The position numbers and the translations under genes are program-made. The notes under the pieces were generated by a model. It was not told the origin of the DNA. It made no database searches and saw only the letters and a program-made list of their open reading frames with translations. Of a stretch of 64,000 bases of DNA, positions 42,418 through 52,200 are shown piece by piece (within the stretch, counting starts at the first letter, position 1; every line of letters begins with the position of its first letter). The DNA is from an uncultured Muribaculaceae bacterium (GTDB lineage: Bacteria; Bacteroidota; Bacteroidia; Bacteroidales; Muribaculaceae), in contig CAJTME010000007.1 in the NCBI GenBank assembly GCA_910577315.1, positions 88,251 to 152,250 on the forward strand. Direction: 5' to 3'.

Positions 42418-44976
42418 TTAGATCCAGCGGGTGTAGGCGAAGTCCATGCGGTGGGGCAGGTTGGGGTTGACGGGATAGATGCGGTATCCATAGCGGAACA
42501 TACCTGCGTCCTTGACCTTGGCCGAGAGCTCATAGGTGAGAACGCTGCCTTCTTCCTTGACAACCTTGAACTGGCGGGTGCCGGCAAGGCGTTCCTCGCC
42601 GTCCTGCGAGCGGTAGAGAACCTGCTCGATGGCGATGTCGCGGCCCAGGCCGTTGGTGTCGAGGGTGATTTCAACACGGTAGGGCTCGCCGGTAACGGCG
42701 CTTGTCATGTCGGCGGTGTGACGTACGTCGAGCACCTTGATTCCGTCCCATGCGGCGGCAACCTTTTCTTTCCATGCCACGATTTCCTTGGCGAGGGCGC
42801 AGTCGTGGGCCTGGAGTTTCTTGGAGCGCTTTGCTTCGGGATCATAGAAACGCTCGATGTAGTCATCGATCATGCGCTTCATGGTGAAGTGGGGAGCGAT
42901 GTCGCCGATTGAACCCTTGATGTATTCAATCCACTTGGGAGAGTAGCCCTTCGAGTTCTTTTCAAAGAACAGGGGGATGATCTCGTTCTCGAGCATGCGG
43001 TAGATGGTTGCGGCGTCGAGCTTGTCCTGCTGTGCCTGGTCGGTGAAGGTGCGCTTGTCGGTGAGGGCCCAGCCGGCTTTCTCGTTGAAGCGGTAGCCTT
43101 CATACCACCAGCCGTCGAGCACCGAGAAGTTGAGCACGCCGTTCATCTCGGCCTTCTCGCCCGATGTGCCGGAAGCTTCGAGGGGACGGGTCGGGGTGTT
43201 GAGCCAGATGTCGACACCGGTCACGAGACGCTTGGCCACGATCATGTTGTAGTCCTCAAGGAAGATGATCTTGCCGAGGAATTCGGGACGGCGCGAGATT
43301 TCGGTGATGCGCTTGATGAGGTCCTGACCGGCGCCATCGGCGGGGTGGGCCTTGCCCGAGAATACGAACTGAACGGGGAACTTCTCGTTGTTCACGATCT
43401 TGGCCAGACGGTCGAGGTCGGTGAAGAGAAGGTGTGCGCGCTTGTAGGTGGCGAAGCGGCGGGCGAAACCGATGATGAGGGCGTTGGGGTTGATGCGGTC
43501 GAGCACCTCCATCACAGCCGAGGGATCACCCTGGTTGGCAAGCCATTTCTCCTTGAAATCTTTCTTGACGAAGTTGATGAACTTGTTCTTGAGGAGGCAA
43601 CGCATGTTCCAGATTTCCTCATCGGGCACCTTGAAGATGCCGCGCCATGCTTCGGGATTGGACTGGTCGGCAAACACTTCCGGGCCGAGTTTGTTCCAGT
43701 AGAATTCCTTCCATTCCGAGGCAGCCCAGGTGGGCATGTGAACGCCGTTGGTAACATAGCCTACGTGGCTTTCTTCCCAGCTGTAGCCTTTCCAGATGCC
43801 GGCGAACATTTTCTGCGACACGATGCCGTGGAGTTTCGACACGCCGTTGGCTTCCTGGCAGGTGTTGAGTGCGAACACGCTCATCGAGAAGCGCTCGTTC
43901 GAACCGGGGTTCTCGCGGCCCATGTCCATGAGTTCCTGCCACGAGATGCCGAGCTTGGAGGGATATTCGCCCATGTACTTGCCGAAAAGCGACTCGTCGA
44001 AGTAGTCGTGGCCGGCGGGCACGGGGGTGTGTACGGTATAGAGCGAGGATGCGCGCACAAGCTCAAGGGCAACGTTGAAGTCGAGGTGTTCTTCCTGAAC
44101 ATAGTCGACGAGGCGCTGCAGGTTGAGCAGGGCGGCGTGGCCTTCGTTGCAGTGGTAGAGCTGCGAGTGGATGCCGAGCTTCTTGAGCATGATCACACCG
44201 CCGATGCCGAGCAGGTATTCCTGCTTGATGCGGTTTTCCCAGTCACCGCCGTAGAGCTGGTGAGTGATGGGACGGTCGAATTCCGAGTTGGCGTCGAAGT
44301 CGGTGTCCATCAGGTAGAGCTTCATGCGGCCCACGTTCACGCGCCAAACGTGGCTGTAGACAATTCGGCCGGGGAAGGGAACCTCGATTACGAGGGGATG
44401 GCCGTTCTTATCCATCACCTGATCGATGGGAAGCTGGTTGAAGTTCTGGGGTTCGTATTTGGCTATCTGCTGGCCGTCGACGCTGAGGGTCTGGGTGAAG
44501 TAGCCGTAACGGTAGAGGAAGCCGACAGCGGTCATGTCGACGCACGAGTCGGAAGCTTCCTTGATATAGTCACCGGCAAGGACGCCGAGACCGCCGGAGT
44601 AGATTTTGAGGCAGTTGCACAGACCGTATTCCATCGAGAAGTAGGAAACGGAGGGCACATCCTTGCGCATGGGCTTGGCAAGATACTCGCGGAGTTTGGA
44701 GTAGACGTGGGCGATGCGGTCCATCAGGCCTTTGTCGGCGAGAATCTCGTCGATGCGGTCTGACTTGAGCTGCTGGAGCACCATCACGGGGTTCTCGCCG
44801 GTGGAACGCCACAGGTCAGGATTAAGATCGCGGAAAAGCGCTTTGGCCTCGCTGTTCCAAACCCACCAAAGGTTGCGGGCGAGCTCCTCGAGGGGCTTGA
44901 GCTGAGCGGGAAGCTCGGCCTTGACAATCACGTCGCGCCAAACGGGAGCATTAGTTTTGCTTACAGGAAGTTTCAT
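42418..44976 (-). CDS. glgP: Alpha-glucan (glycogen/maltodextrin) phosphorylase, GT35
   Basis: The product releases glucose-1-phosphate from alpha-1,4-glucans. The 852-residue protein matches the shorter alpha-glucan phosphorylase subgroup: MEYGLCNCLKIYSGGLGVLAGDYIKEASD opens the catalytic core, MVAKRLVTGVDIWLNTPTRP leads to the pyridoxal-phosphate lysine in EASGTSGEKAEMNG, and HCNEGHAALL lies in the middle. The C-terminus forms an extra beta domain (from about residue 730). It follows the glycogen synthase gene by 28 nt and ends in a terminator, so synthesis and breakdown of glycogen are co-transcribed. Confidence 0.96.
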   Translation of the reverse strand: MKLPVSKTNAPVWRDVIVKAELPAQLKPLEELARNLWWVWNSEAKALFRDLNPDLWRSTGENPVMVLQQLKSDRIDEILADKGLMDRIAHVYSKLREYLAKPMRKDVPSVSYFSMEYGLCNCLKIYSGGLGVLAGDYIKEASDSCVDMTAVGFLYRYGYFTQTLSVDGQQIAKYEPQNFNQLPIDQVMDKNGHPLVIEVPFPGRIVYSHVWRVNVGRMKLYLMDTDFDANSEFDRPITHQLYGGDWENRIKQEYLLGIGGVIMLKKLGIHSQLYHCNEGHAALLNLQRLVDYVQEEHLDFNVALELVRASSLYTVHTPVPAGHDYFDESLFGKYMGEYPSKLGISWQELMDMGRENPGSNERFSMSVFALNTCQEANGVSKLHGIVSQKMFAGIWKGYSWEESHVGYVTNGVHMPTWAASEWKEFYWNKLGPEVFADQSNPEAWRGIFKVPDEEIWNMRCLLKNKFINFVKKDFKEKWLANQGDPSAVMEVLDRINPNALIIGFARRFATYKRAHLLFTDLDRLAKIVNNEKFPVQFVFSGKAHPADGAGQDLIKRITEISRRPEFLGKIIFLEDYNMIVAKRLVTGVDIWLNTPTRPLEASGTSGEKAEMNGVLNFSVLDGWWYEGYRFNEKAGWALTDKRTFTDQAQQDKLDAATIYRMLENEIIPLFFEKNSKGYSPKWIEYIKGSIGDIAPHFTMKRMIDDYIERFYDPEAKRSKKLQAHDCALAKEIVAWKEKVAAAWDGIKVLDVRHTADMTSAVTGEPYRVEITLDTNGLGRDIAIEQVLYRSQDGEERLAGTRQFKVVKEEGSVLTYELSAKVKDAGMFRYGYRIYPVNPNLPHRMDFAYTRWI

Positions 44977-45004
44977 TTGTAAGATATAATTTGACTTTTA
45001 GATG

Positions 45005-46651
45005 TTATTGTTTCTTGTTATGGTTGGTGAGGGCAATATTGTATGCCTTCTCGTAATCGACGATGAAGTTCGACCAGTCGGCTCTTGCGGCCGTCTGGCG
45101 GGCAGCTTCCGACACTTCCGCGCGTTTCTCGGCCGAAAGGGCCATGAGCGCGGTGAGGTCATCGGCAATCGCCTTTACAACGTCGCCATAGTTTGAATCG
45201 GTGCGCTTGACGGCCACGGCGCCGCAGTCGGCAAACGAGTTCTCGGAGGTGGAGCATATCCACTGGCCGAAGCCCGAGAGGGTCGTCGTAATGGTGGGCA
45301 CACCGAAAGCCACACTTTCGAGAGGTGTGTAGCCCCAGGGTTCGTAATATGACGGGAAGACAGTGGCGTCCATGCCTATGAGCAGGTCATAGTAGGACAT
45401 GTTGAAAATCCCGTCGTGGCCGTTGAGATAGCATGGCACGTAAATAGCGGTCACCGGGCCGTTGCTTTCAGCTGCGGCAAATCCGAGCTCGTGCAGGCGC
45501 CGGTTGATGGGGTCTTCGTTATAATTGTGGAGAGCGTGGGTCAGCACGGGATCGGCCAGGCGCGTGGTGTGGCCTTCCGAAATCGAGGCCATAAGGTCGG
45601 CGCGCGGAGCTCCGGCCCATGCGGGCACCATCACGAACGCCAGCACAGGACGCGGCGTGCCGTTCTCGTTCAGGCGGGCAAGCGCGTCGCAATACACGTC
45701 AATGCCCTTGTTGCGGTACTCACAGCGACCCGAAGTGGCCATTATGAAAGTGTTGTCGTCAAATGCACGGCCAGTGAGCGCCCTGGCCACGTCAAGCATT
45801 TTCTTGCGGGCGGCGCTGCGGGCTGCCTTGAATTTATTCTTGGCGGGTACAAATCCGGGCTCGAATCCATTGGGAGTCACCACATCGGGACGGCGGCATA
45901 GCAACTGCTCGCTCTCGCGGGCGGTGACATCGCTTACAGTGGTGAAGCAATCGGCCTCGCGGGCAGCCGCTTTTTCAAGCGAGTGTTTCGACTCCATGTT
46001 GAGCTCCCGCGCCATCTGGTCGCCGTCATATCCGGGCAGATAGTCGTAAAGGGGCTTGCCGTTGCCGCAGATGCTGCGGCCGATGCTGGTGGCATGGGTG
46101 GTGAAGACCGTGGCGGCTTTTTCGACGCGCTCCTTGACGGTGAGCAGGCCGGTGCCGAGAGTCCATTCGTCGAAGTGGGCGATGACATTGTTGGCCTTGT
46201 CGCCTAAAAACTCAACGAGACTTTCAATTACAGCGGCGGCCGCGCGGCCAAAGGCACACGCTTCATCATAATCGCCATAAGCATGAAGCGAATCCACGCC
46301 GAAACGCTCCCACAGATGACCGTAAAACTCATCCTTGGAAGCATACATGGAGTCAAATTTCACAAGTATGGCAATGGGCTTGCCGGGAATGTCCCAGCGG
46401 CCGACACGAACTTCCAGCCCTTCGGGCAGAAGGGCCGTCTCACGCCATTTCTTCAGCACTGTCTTCGACTCGGTGAAATCAAGAGCGGGGCGCTCGTCTG
46501 TCCAGACATCCGGCCCGATGAATATCACCCGGTCTTTATATAACTTCTGAAGGGTCTTGGCCTTGGTGGAAAGCACGGTGTAGATACCGCCTATCTTGTT
46601 GCAAACCTCCCAAGAAGCTTCAAAAATGTAATCAATAGCTACGTTAGGCAT
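45005..46651 (-). CDS. Glycogen synthase, GT3 (eukaryote-like) family
   Basis: The product adds glucosyl units to glycogen. The 548-residue protein, started at 46651 (MPNVAIDYIFEASWEVCNK), has IFEASWEVCNKIGGIYTVLS, FIGPDVWTDERP and TTHATSIGRSICGNG, the pattern of GT3 synthases otherwise known from fungi and animals, and not the GT5 GlgA layout (KTGGL). The C-terminal half has MDATVFPSYYEPWGYTPLES, where the synthase catalytic Glu lies. The mammalian regulatory tail is absent. It has its own promoter and leads directly into glgP. Confidence 0.92.
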   Translation of the reverse strand: MPNVAIDYIFEASWEVCNKIGGIYTVLSTKAKTLQKLYKDRVIFIGPDVWTDERPALDFTESKTVLKKWRETALLPEGLEVRVGRWDIPGKPIAILVKFDSMYASKDEFYGHLWERFGVDSLHAYGDYDEACAFGRAAAAVIESLVEFLGDKANNVIAHFDEWTLGTGLLTVKERVEKAATVFTTHATSIGRSICGNGKPLYDYLPGYDGDQMARELNMESKHSLEKAAAREADCFTTVSDVTARESEQLLCRRPDVVTPNGFEPGFVPAKNKFKAARSAARKKMLDVARALTGRAFDDNTFIMATSGRCEYRNKGIDVYCDALARLNENGTPRPVLAFVMVPAWAGAPRADLMASISEGHTTRLADPVLTHALHNYNEDPINRRLHELGFAAAESNGPVTAIYVPCYLNGHDGIFNMSYYDLLIGMDATVFPSYYEPWGYTPLESVAFGVPTITTTLSGFGQWICSTSENSFADCGAVAVKRTDSNYGDVVKAIADDLTALMALSAEKRAEVSEAARQTAARADWSNFIVDYEKAYNIALTNHNKKQ

Positions 46652-46678
46652 GTGATTGTAATTTCGGTTTTGGAGCCG

Positions 46679-46710
46679 CAAAGGTAACAAAAAATCTTCA
46701 AACCTACAAA
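46679..46710 (-). promoter_or_regulatory. Promoter of the glycogen synthase-glgP unit
   Basis: TACCTTTG (46679-46686) with TTTG (46707-46710) 20 bp upstream on the minus strand. The predicted leader is about 24 nt. Confidence 0.88.
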
Positions 46711-46837
46711 ATCTTGAAGCTAATTAACATATACTTAGTGAAATAAATAAAGCCGTTCCCACCGTAAAAAACATCCGAGACCCCGCTTGCCATGCGCTCT
46801 TTTGCATAGTTTCACACTCACGTTTGTTTTTTATTCG

Positions 46838-46845
46838 TAACTTTG
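46838..46845 (+). promoter_or_regulatory. Promoter -7 box of rmuC
   Basis: TAACTTTG ends only 4 bp before the rmuC ATG at 46850, so transcription would start at or next to the start codon. A TTTG at 46823-46826 is too close to be the -33 element. Confidence 0.65.
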
Positions 46846-46849
46846 CCGT

Positions 46850-48472
46850 ATGGAAACCGTCATCATAATTTTATTGGGAATAGGCCTTGTGATTCTGGCC
46901 ATCATATCCATCATCAATTCCAGGAAATCATCCGACGCGGCAACCTCGGCCGCCGAACAGATACGCCAGCTGTCAAACGAGCGTGTTGTGGCCGACGAAC
47001 GGCGTGCCGCCGCTGAAAAAGCGCTCGATGAAGCCTCCCTGCGCCACACTTCGGAAATCCAGCGCATCGCCGCCGAGAACGCGCGCAACATCGCCGACAT
47101 ACGCCAGGCAGCCGATGCCCTGCGCAAATCACAGCTTGACAACGCTGGCGAACTGCTTCGCACCCAAGCCGAAACAGCCGAAACCCGCATAGCCGAGCAA
47201 AAACGCAGCTATGAACGCCAGTTGGACGAACTGCGCCAGTCCTACATCCGACAGCTCGACGAACTGAAGGCCCTACACGCCCGCCAGCTTGCCGAAGTAC
47301 GTGATGCAAGCCAGAAACAGCTCGACGAACTCCGCGCCGACAACGCCCGGCAGCTCGATGAACTGCGCGAGGCCCACTCGGCCCAGCTCGCCCACGAACG
47401 CGAGACTCTCGGCGAACGCTTCAAGGCCATCGCCTCCGACATTTTGCAGGCCAACTCAAAACAGCTTGACGAACACAGCCGCGCAAGCCTCGAGGCCGCC
47501 CTGTCGCCGATGAAGACAAGCCTGGAGGAGTTCACCAAGGGCTACCGCGAATGTTATGCCGTGGAAAACCGCGACAGACTTTCGATGCGCGAGGAAATCA
47601 AGGCACTCCACGAACTCAACACCAGTGTCGGACGTGAAGCCGGCAAACTTGCCTCGGCCCTGAAAGGCAACACCAGCGTGCAGGGAAAATGGGGCGAAAT
47701 GGTCCTTGCCAACATCCTCGAGCACTCGGGGCTGCAGCAAGGGCGCTGGTTCGTCACACAGGAAACCACAACCTCGGGCGAAGGCCAGCGCCTGCGCCCC
47801 GATGCCGTGATACACTGCCCCAAAGACCGCGACATCATCATCGACTCAAAGGTGTCACTGACCGCCTACCTTTCCATGCTCGACGCCGATACCGACGAGG
47901 AACGCGCCCTGCTGATGAAAGCCCATCTCCAATCCGTCGAGGCCCACATCAAGGAATTGCGCGACAAAGAGTACCATAAGAATATCGGAGCCGGAAAGGG
48001 CGACTTCGTGCTGATGTTCATGCCTCACGAGGGAGCATACATAGCGGCCATGAACGCCAATCCCGAACTTTGGCAGAAGGCCTACGACGGACACGTGGTC
48101 ATCGTCTCCCCTACCCACCTGGTTACAGTTGTCAGGCTAATCGAACAGATGTGGCAGACCGAGGACCAATCCGTCAACTCGCAGAAGATTGCCGAGACCG
48201 CCGAGACACTGCTCACAAGCCTGACGGCTTTTTTCACAGACATGTCAAGCGTCGGCGACACCCTCGAGAAAGCTCAGAAAACCTACGACACAGCCCTGAA
48301 ACGCCTCAAGAGCGGCAATAACAACGTCGTGCGCGTCGCCACCCGCCTGAAAGATCTCGGAGTAAAAGCAAAAAAAGAAATCCCGCAAAAACTGCAGGAC
48401 GCCGACGACGAGGAGTCAATATCAATCCAACCCGTCAGTCCAATGAAGTCTGAAAATGGGCTGAATGAATAA
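46850..48472 (+). CDS. rmuC: DNA recombination protein RmuC
   Basis: RmuC limits inversions at short inverted repeats and is thought to be a membrane-tethered nuclease-like protein. The 540-residue product has an N-terminal membrane helix (ETVIIILLGIGLVILAIISI), a long coiled coil (about 30-235, including RQLDELRQSYIRQLDELKA) and the conserved C-terminal domain with GKWGEMVLANILEHSGL, RLRPDAVIHCPKDRDIIIDSK and DFVLMFMPHEGAY. The D-x-K-like IIDSKVS fits a PD-(D/E)XK nuclease fold. The first ATG starts directly at the membrane helix, as in other RmuC proteins. Confidence 0.96.
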   Translation: METVIIILLGIGLVILAIISIINSRKSSDAATSAAEQIRQLSNERVVADERRAAAEKALDEASLRHTSEIQRIAAENARNIADIRQAADALRKSQLDNAGELLRTQAETAETRIAEQKRSYERQLDELRQSYIRQLDELKALHARQLAEVRDASQKQLDELRADNARQLDELREAHSAQLAHERETLGERFKAIASDILQANSKQLDEHSRASLEAALSPMKTSLEEFTKGYRECYAVENRDRLSMREEIKALHELNTSVGREAGKLASALKGNTSVQGKWGEMVLANILEHSGLQQGRWFVTQETTTSGEGQRLRPDAVIHCPKDRDIIIDSKVSLTAYLSMLDADTDEERALLMKAHLQSVEAHIKELRDKEYHKNIGAGKGDFVLMFMPHEGAYIAAMNANPELWQKAYDGHVVIVSPTHLVTVVRLIEQMWQTEDQSVNSQKIAETAETLLTSLTAFFTDMSSVGDTLEKAQKTYDTALKRLKSGNNNVVRVATRLKDLGVKAKKEIPQKLQDADDEESISIQPVSPMKSENGLNE

Positions 48473-48490
48473 CACATCAGATAAGATAAA

Positions 48491-48539
48491 AAACGCGAGG
48501 AAACAGGTGCTCACATCAAGTCAACGTTTCCTCGCGTTT
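48491..48539. terminator. Hairpin between rmuC and the sigma-factor gene
   Basis: A perfect 14-bp stem (AAACGCGAGGAAAC at 48491-48504 with its complement at 48526-48539) and 21-nt loop, lying between convergent genes and bordered by A/T-rich sequence on both sides. Confidence 0.85.
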
Positions 48540-48564
48540 GTATTTATCAACTCTAATAAAATAT

Positions 48565-48580
48565 GTAGCGCCGCAGGCGC
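48565..48580. repeat. Copy of the 16-bp GTAGCGCCGCAGGCGC element
   Basis: The 16-mer GTAGCGCCGCAGGCGC occurs here and, inverted, at 63959-63974. It contains the small hairpin GCGCC-GCA-GGCGC. Both copies are intergenic. Confidence 0.7.
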
Positions 48581-48607
48581 CATGTCTCTAAGCCAACAGC
48601 GGTAAAA

Positions 48608-49117
48608 TCATTCCGGGCGGAAATCGCGCAGCTCTTGCTGAAGACGCTTGCGGGCAAAGAATATACGGCTCTTGATGGTTCCGAGAGGATACCCCGTGGC
48701 CTCGGCTATTTCAGTGTACTTATATCCCGCCAGGTGCATCGAGAACGGAACCCGCAAGTCGCTCGGGAATGAATCAATCAGCTGGTGGATTTCTTTTGTC
48801 GCCAATGCACCCTCGGGGGTTTCAAAGCCCGAATTCTGCGGCAGCGAAAGATGATAGAGGTCGTCGGTATGGTCCACCACGGTGTTCGAGCGCACCATCT
48901 TGCGGTAGTTGTTGATGAACAGGTTTCGCATTATGGTGAACACCCAGCCCTTGAAGTTGACGTTATCGACATACTTGTCCTCGTTGTCGAGGACTTTCAA
49001 TGTGGTGTCCTGCAACAAGTCGTAGGCGTCATCGCGGTTGGAAGTGAGCAAATAGGCAAAATTGAGAAGATTATCTTGAACAGCCAAAAGCTTGGCCTGA
49101 AATGTTTGAGAAGACAT
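48608..49117 (-). CDS. RNA polymerase sigma factor, ECF-like sigma-70 family
   Basis: The product has 169 residues from the ATG at 49117 (MSSQTFQAKLLAVQDNLLNF); an in-frame ATG at 49144 would add nine residues and cannot be excluded. Region 2 is visible in YLLTSNRDDAYDLLQDTTLK and NFKGWVFTIMRNLFINNYRK, and region 4 in IDSFPSDLRVPFSMHLAGYK then TEIAEATGYPLGTIKSRIFF, the helix-turn-helix. No adjacent anti-sigma gene is seen. It stands between rmuC and secA; a similar sigma gene beside secA is common in Bacteroidales, but its regulon is not evident here. Confidence 0.9.
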   Translation of the reverse strand: MSSQTFQAKLLAVQDNLLNFAYLLTSNRDDAYDLLQDTTLKVLDNEDKYVDNVNFKGWVFTIMRNLFINNYRKMVRSNTVVDHTDDLYHLSLPQNSGFETPEGALATKEIHQLIDSFPSDLRVPFSMHLAGYKYTEIAEATGYPLGTIKSRIFFARKRLQQELRDFRPE

Positions 49118-49185
49118 ACGCCGGATTTTTAAGTGGTTAATCATAGGTGTGTTTTTACGAGTCTGTTTGATAAGACTTACGCCAA

Positions 49186-49220
49186 TATAACAAACGCCCG
49201 CACGAAAGGGTGCGGGCGTT
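49186..49220 (-). terminator. Terminator of secA
   Basis: An 11-bp perfect stem (AACGCCCGCAC at 49193-49203 with its complement at 49210-49220), followed on the minus strand by TTTGTTAT. Confidence 0.9.
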
Positions 49221-49251
49221 AAGTATTTTTAGGGAGTCTTAAACGGCGCAG

Positions 49252-52200
49252 TTACTGGCGTCCGTGGCAGTTCTTGTATTTCTTGCCTGAGCCGCAAGGA
49301 CAGGGATCGTTGCGGCCGATGCGGGGCGCAGCTTTGGCGGGCATGGGGCGGGGTTTGTCGGCCTGCGACGCAGCTTCTCCGGCCGCACGCTTCGCATCCT
49401 CGCCGGGCAACGTAGCACGCGACGTCTGGTAATTATACTGGCGGGGCATCTCGGGGTCGGCAGCTTTCATCTCGGGCGCGGCCTTGGGCTTGGGAGCCTG
49501 GGCCTCGTCGACTTTCTGCTCGGGAAGGGCCTCTCCCTGCTGAGGAGCCGCGGGGGCTTCCGATGCGGAAGGCGCGGGAGCGTCGGCGGGGGCTTCCTTC
49601 ACGGGGATGTGGGCGCGCATGAGGGCGGCCACCATCTTTGAATTGAGGCGGGCCAGCATGTCCTGGAACAGGTGGAAGGCTTCAACTTTATAGATTACGA
49701 GAGGATCTTTCTGCTCGTAGGAGGCATTCTGCACCGACTGGCGCAGCTGGTCGAGCTCGCGCAGGTGATTCATCCACAAATCGTCGATGGTGACGAGCGA
49801 AAGGGCCTTCTGCCATTCCTTTATGATGGAGCGGCACTCGGTGTTGGCGGCTTCCTCAAGGTCTACGCGGAGGTTGAACTGGCGCTTGCCGTCGCTGATG
49901 GGCACGATGATTTTGCCGCGGTAGTCGTTGTTTTCAAGGATACCCTTGATTACGGGCATGGCTACGTCGCGGATGCGGTCGTTCTTGCGGGTGAGGGCTT
50001 CCATCGCGGCGGTGTGGAGCGCTTCAACACGCTCGTCGCGCGACATGTGGTTGTATTCCTTCTCGTCAAACGGAGGTTCGATGGCAAACACGCGGTACAC
50101 CTCGAGCGAGAGCGATGCGAAGTCAGATGCGTTGTCATACTGCTCGACGAGCGACTCAACGGTATCGTAAATCATGTTTGCGATGTCGATGCCGAGGCGT
50201 TCGCCCTTGAGGGCATGCTGGCGGCGGGTGTAGATGTAGTTGCGCTGCTTGTTCATCACGTCGTCATATTCGACGAGACGCTTACGGATGCCGAAGTTGT
50301 TTTCCTCGACGCGGCGCTGGGCCTTTTCGATGGCGTTGTTGACCATCTTGTGCTCGATAACCTCGCCTTCCTTGTAACCGAAGGTGTCGAGAAGTTTCAT
50401 CACGCGGTCGGTGGCGAACAGACGCATGAGCTGGTCTTCAAACGACACGAAGAACACCGACGAACCCGGGTCGCCCTGACGTCCGGCACGGCCACGCAGC
50501 TGGCGGTCGACACGGCGCGATTCATGTCGTTCTGTGCCGATGATGGCCAGGCCGCCTATACCCTTGCCCTTGGCGATGTCGGGGTCCTGCATGGCCTTGA
50601 CTTCGGCGGGCAGTTTGATGTCCGTACCGCGGCCGGCCATGTTGGTGGCGATGGTCACGGCTCCGGGCAGACCGGCGAGGGCCACGATTTCGGCCTCGCG
50701 CTGATGCAGTTTGGCGTTAAGCACCTGGTGCTTGATCTTGCGCATGTCGAGCATGCGGCTCAGAAGCTCGGAGATTTCGACCGAGGTGGTGCCGACAAGC
50801 ACGGGACGGCCTATTGCGTGGAGACGCTCGATTTCGGCGATGACGGCGGCGTATTTTTCCTTCTTTGTCTTATACACGCGGTCGTTCATGTCGATACGGG
50901 CGACGGGGCGGTTTGTCGGGATGGTCACAATCTCAAGCTTGTAGACGTCCCAGAATTCACCGGCCTCCGTTTCGGCTGTACCGGTCATGCCGGCGAGCTT
51001 GTGATACATGCGGAAGTAGTTCTGGAGAGTGATGGTTGCGAAAGTCTGTGTCGCAGCTTCCACTTTCACGCCCTCCTTGGCCTCGATAGCCTGGTGGAGA
51101 CCGTCGGAATAGCGGCGGCCCTCCATGATGCGGCCTGTCTGCTCATCCACAATCTTGACCTTGTTGTCGTCAATCACATACTCGACCTCACGCTCGAAAA
51201 GGGTGTAGGCTTTCAGAAGCTGGGTAACGGTGTGGACGCGCTCTGATTTCACGGCATAGTCGGCCATGACCTCATCCTTGCGGTTCTGGCGTTCTTCTTT
51301 GTCGGTGATATGTTCCAGCTCGGAAAGTTGGCCGGCGATGTCGGGAAGCACGAAAAATTCGGGATCTTCGATTTTGCCGGTGAGCTCGTCAATACCCTTG
51401 TCGGTAAGCTCGACCGAACGGTTTTTCTCGTCAATGATGAAGTAAAGGGGATCGGTGACGGTGGGCATCTCACGGCCATTGTCCTGAAGGTAGTGGGCCT
51501 CGGTCTCGAGCAGGAGGGTCTTCATTCCTTCCTGGCTGAGGAACTTGATGAGCGCACCGTATTTGGGCAGGCCCTTGTAGGCGCGGAACAGCAGCAGCGC
51601 GCCTTCTTTCTTCACGTCCTTGTCGTCAGACGCAATCTTCTCCTTGGCCTCGGCAAGAATCTTGTTGACCAGGCGGCGCTGTGCCTCGACAACCTTCTCG
51701 ACATTGTGCTTGTACTCGTTGAAGTACTGCTCCTCGCCCTTGGGCACGGGACCTGAGATGATGAGCGGCGTACGGGCATCGTCGATAAGCACCGAGTCAA
51801 CCTCGTCGACAATGGCGTAATAGTGGGGGCGCTGCACCATATCCTCGGGTGCCATGGCCATATTGTCGCGCAGGTAGTCGAAACCGAATTCGTTGTTGGT
51901 GCCGTAGGTGATGTCACAATGGTATGCGGCGCGGCGCGCAGCGGTGTTGGGGTCGTGCTTGTCGATGCAGTCCACGGTCGAACCGAGGAACTGATACAGC
52001 GGACCCATCCACTCCGAGTCACGCTTTGCCAGATAGTCGTTGACGGTCACGACGTGTACGCCACGGCCCGTGAGCGAGCGGAGGAACACCGGAAGCGTAG
52101 CCACGAGGGTCTTACCCTCACCGGTGGCCATCTCGGCTATTTTGCCCTCGTTGAGCACCTTGCCGCCGACCATCTGCACATCGTAGTGCTCCATGTCCCA

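Noticed and set aside
43345..44763. A 472-codon open frame opposite glgP
   Set aside because: It is antisense to a phosphorylase with intact motifs; long antisense frames are common in this codon usage.
49672..51246. A 524-codon open frame opposite secA
   Set aside because: It is antisense to SecA helicase domains and has no promoter or family resemblance.
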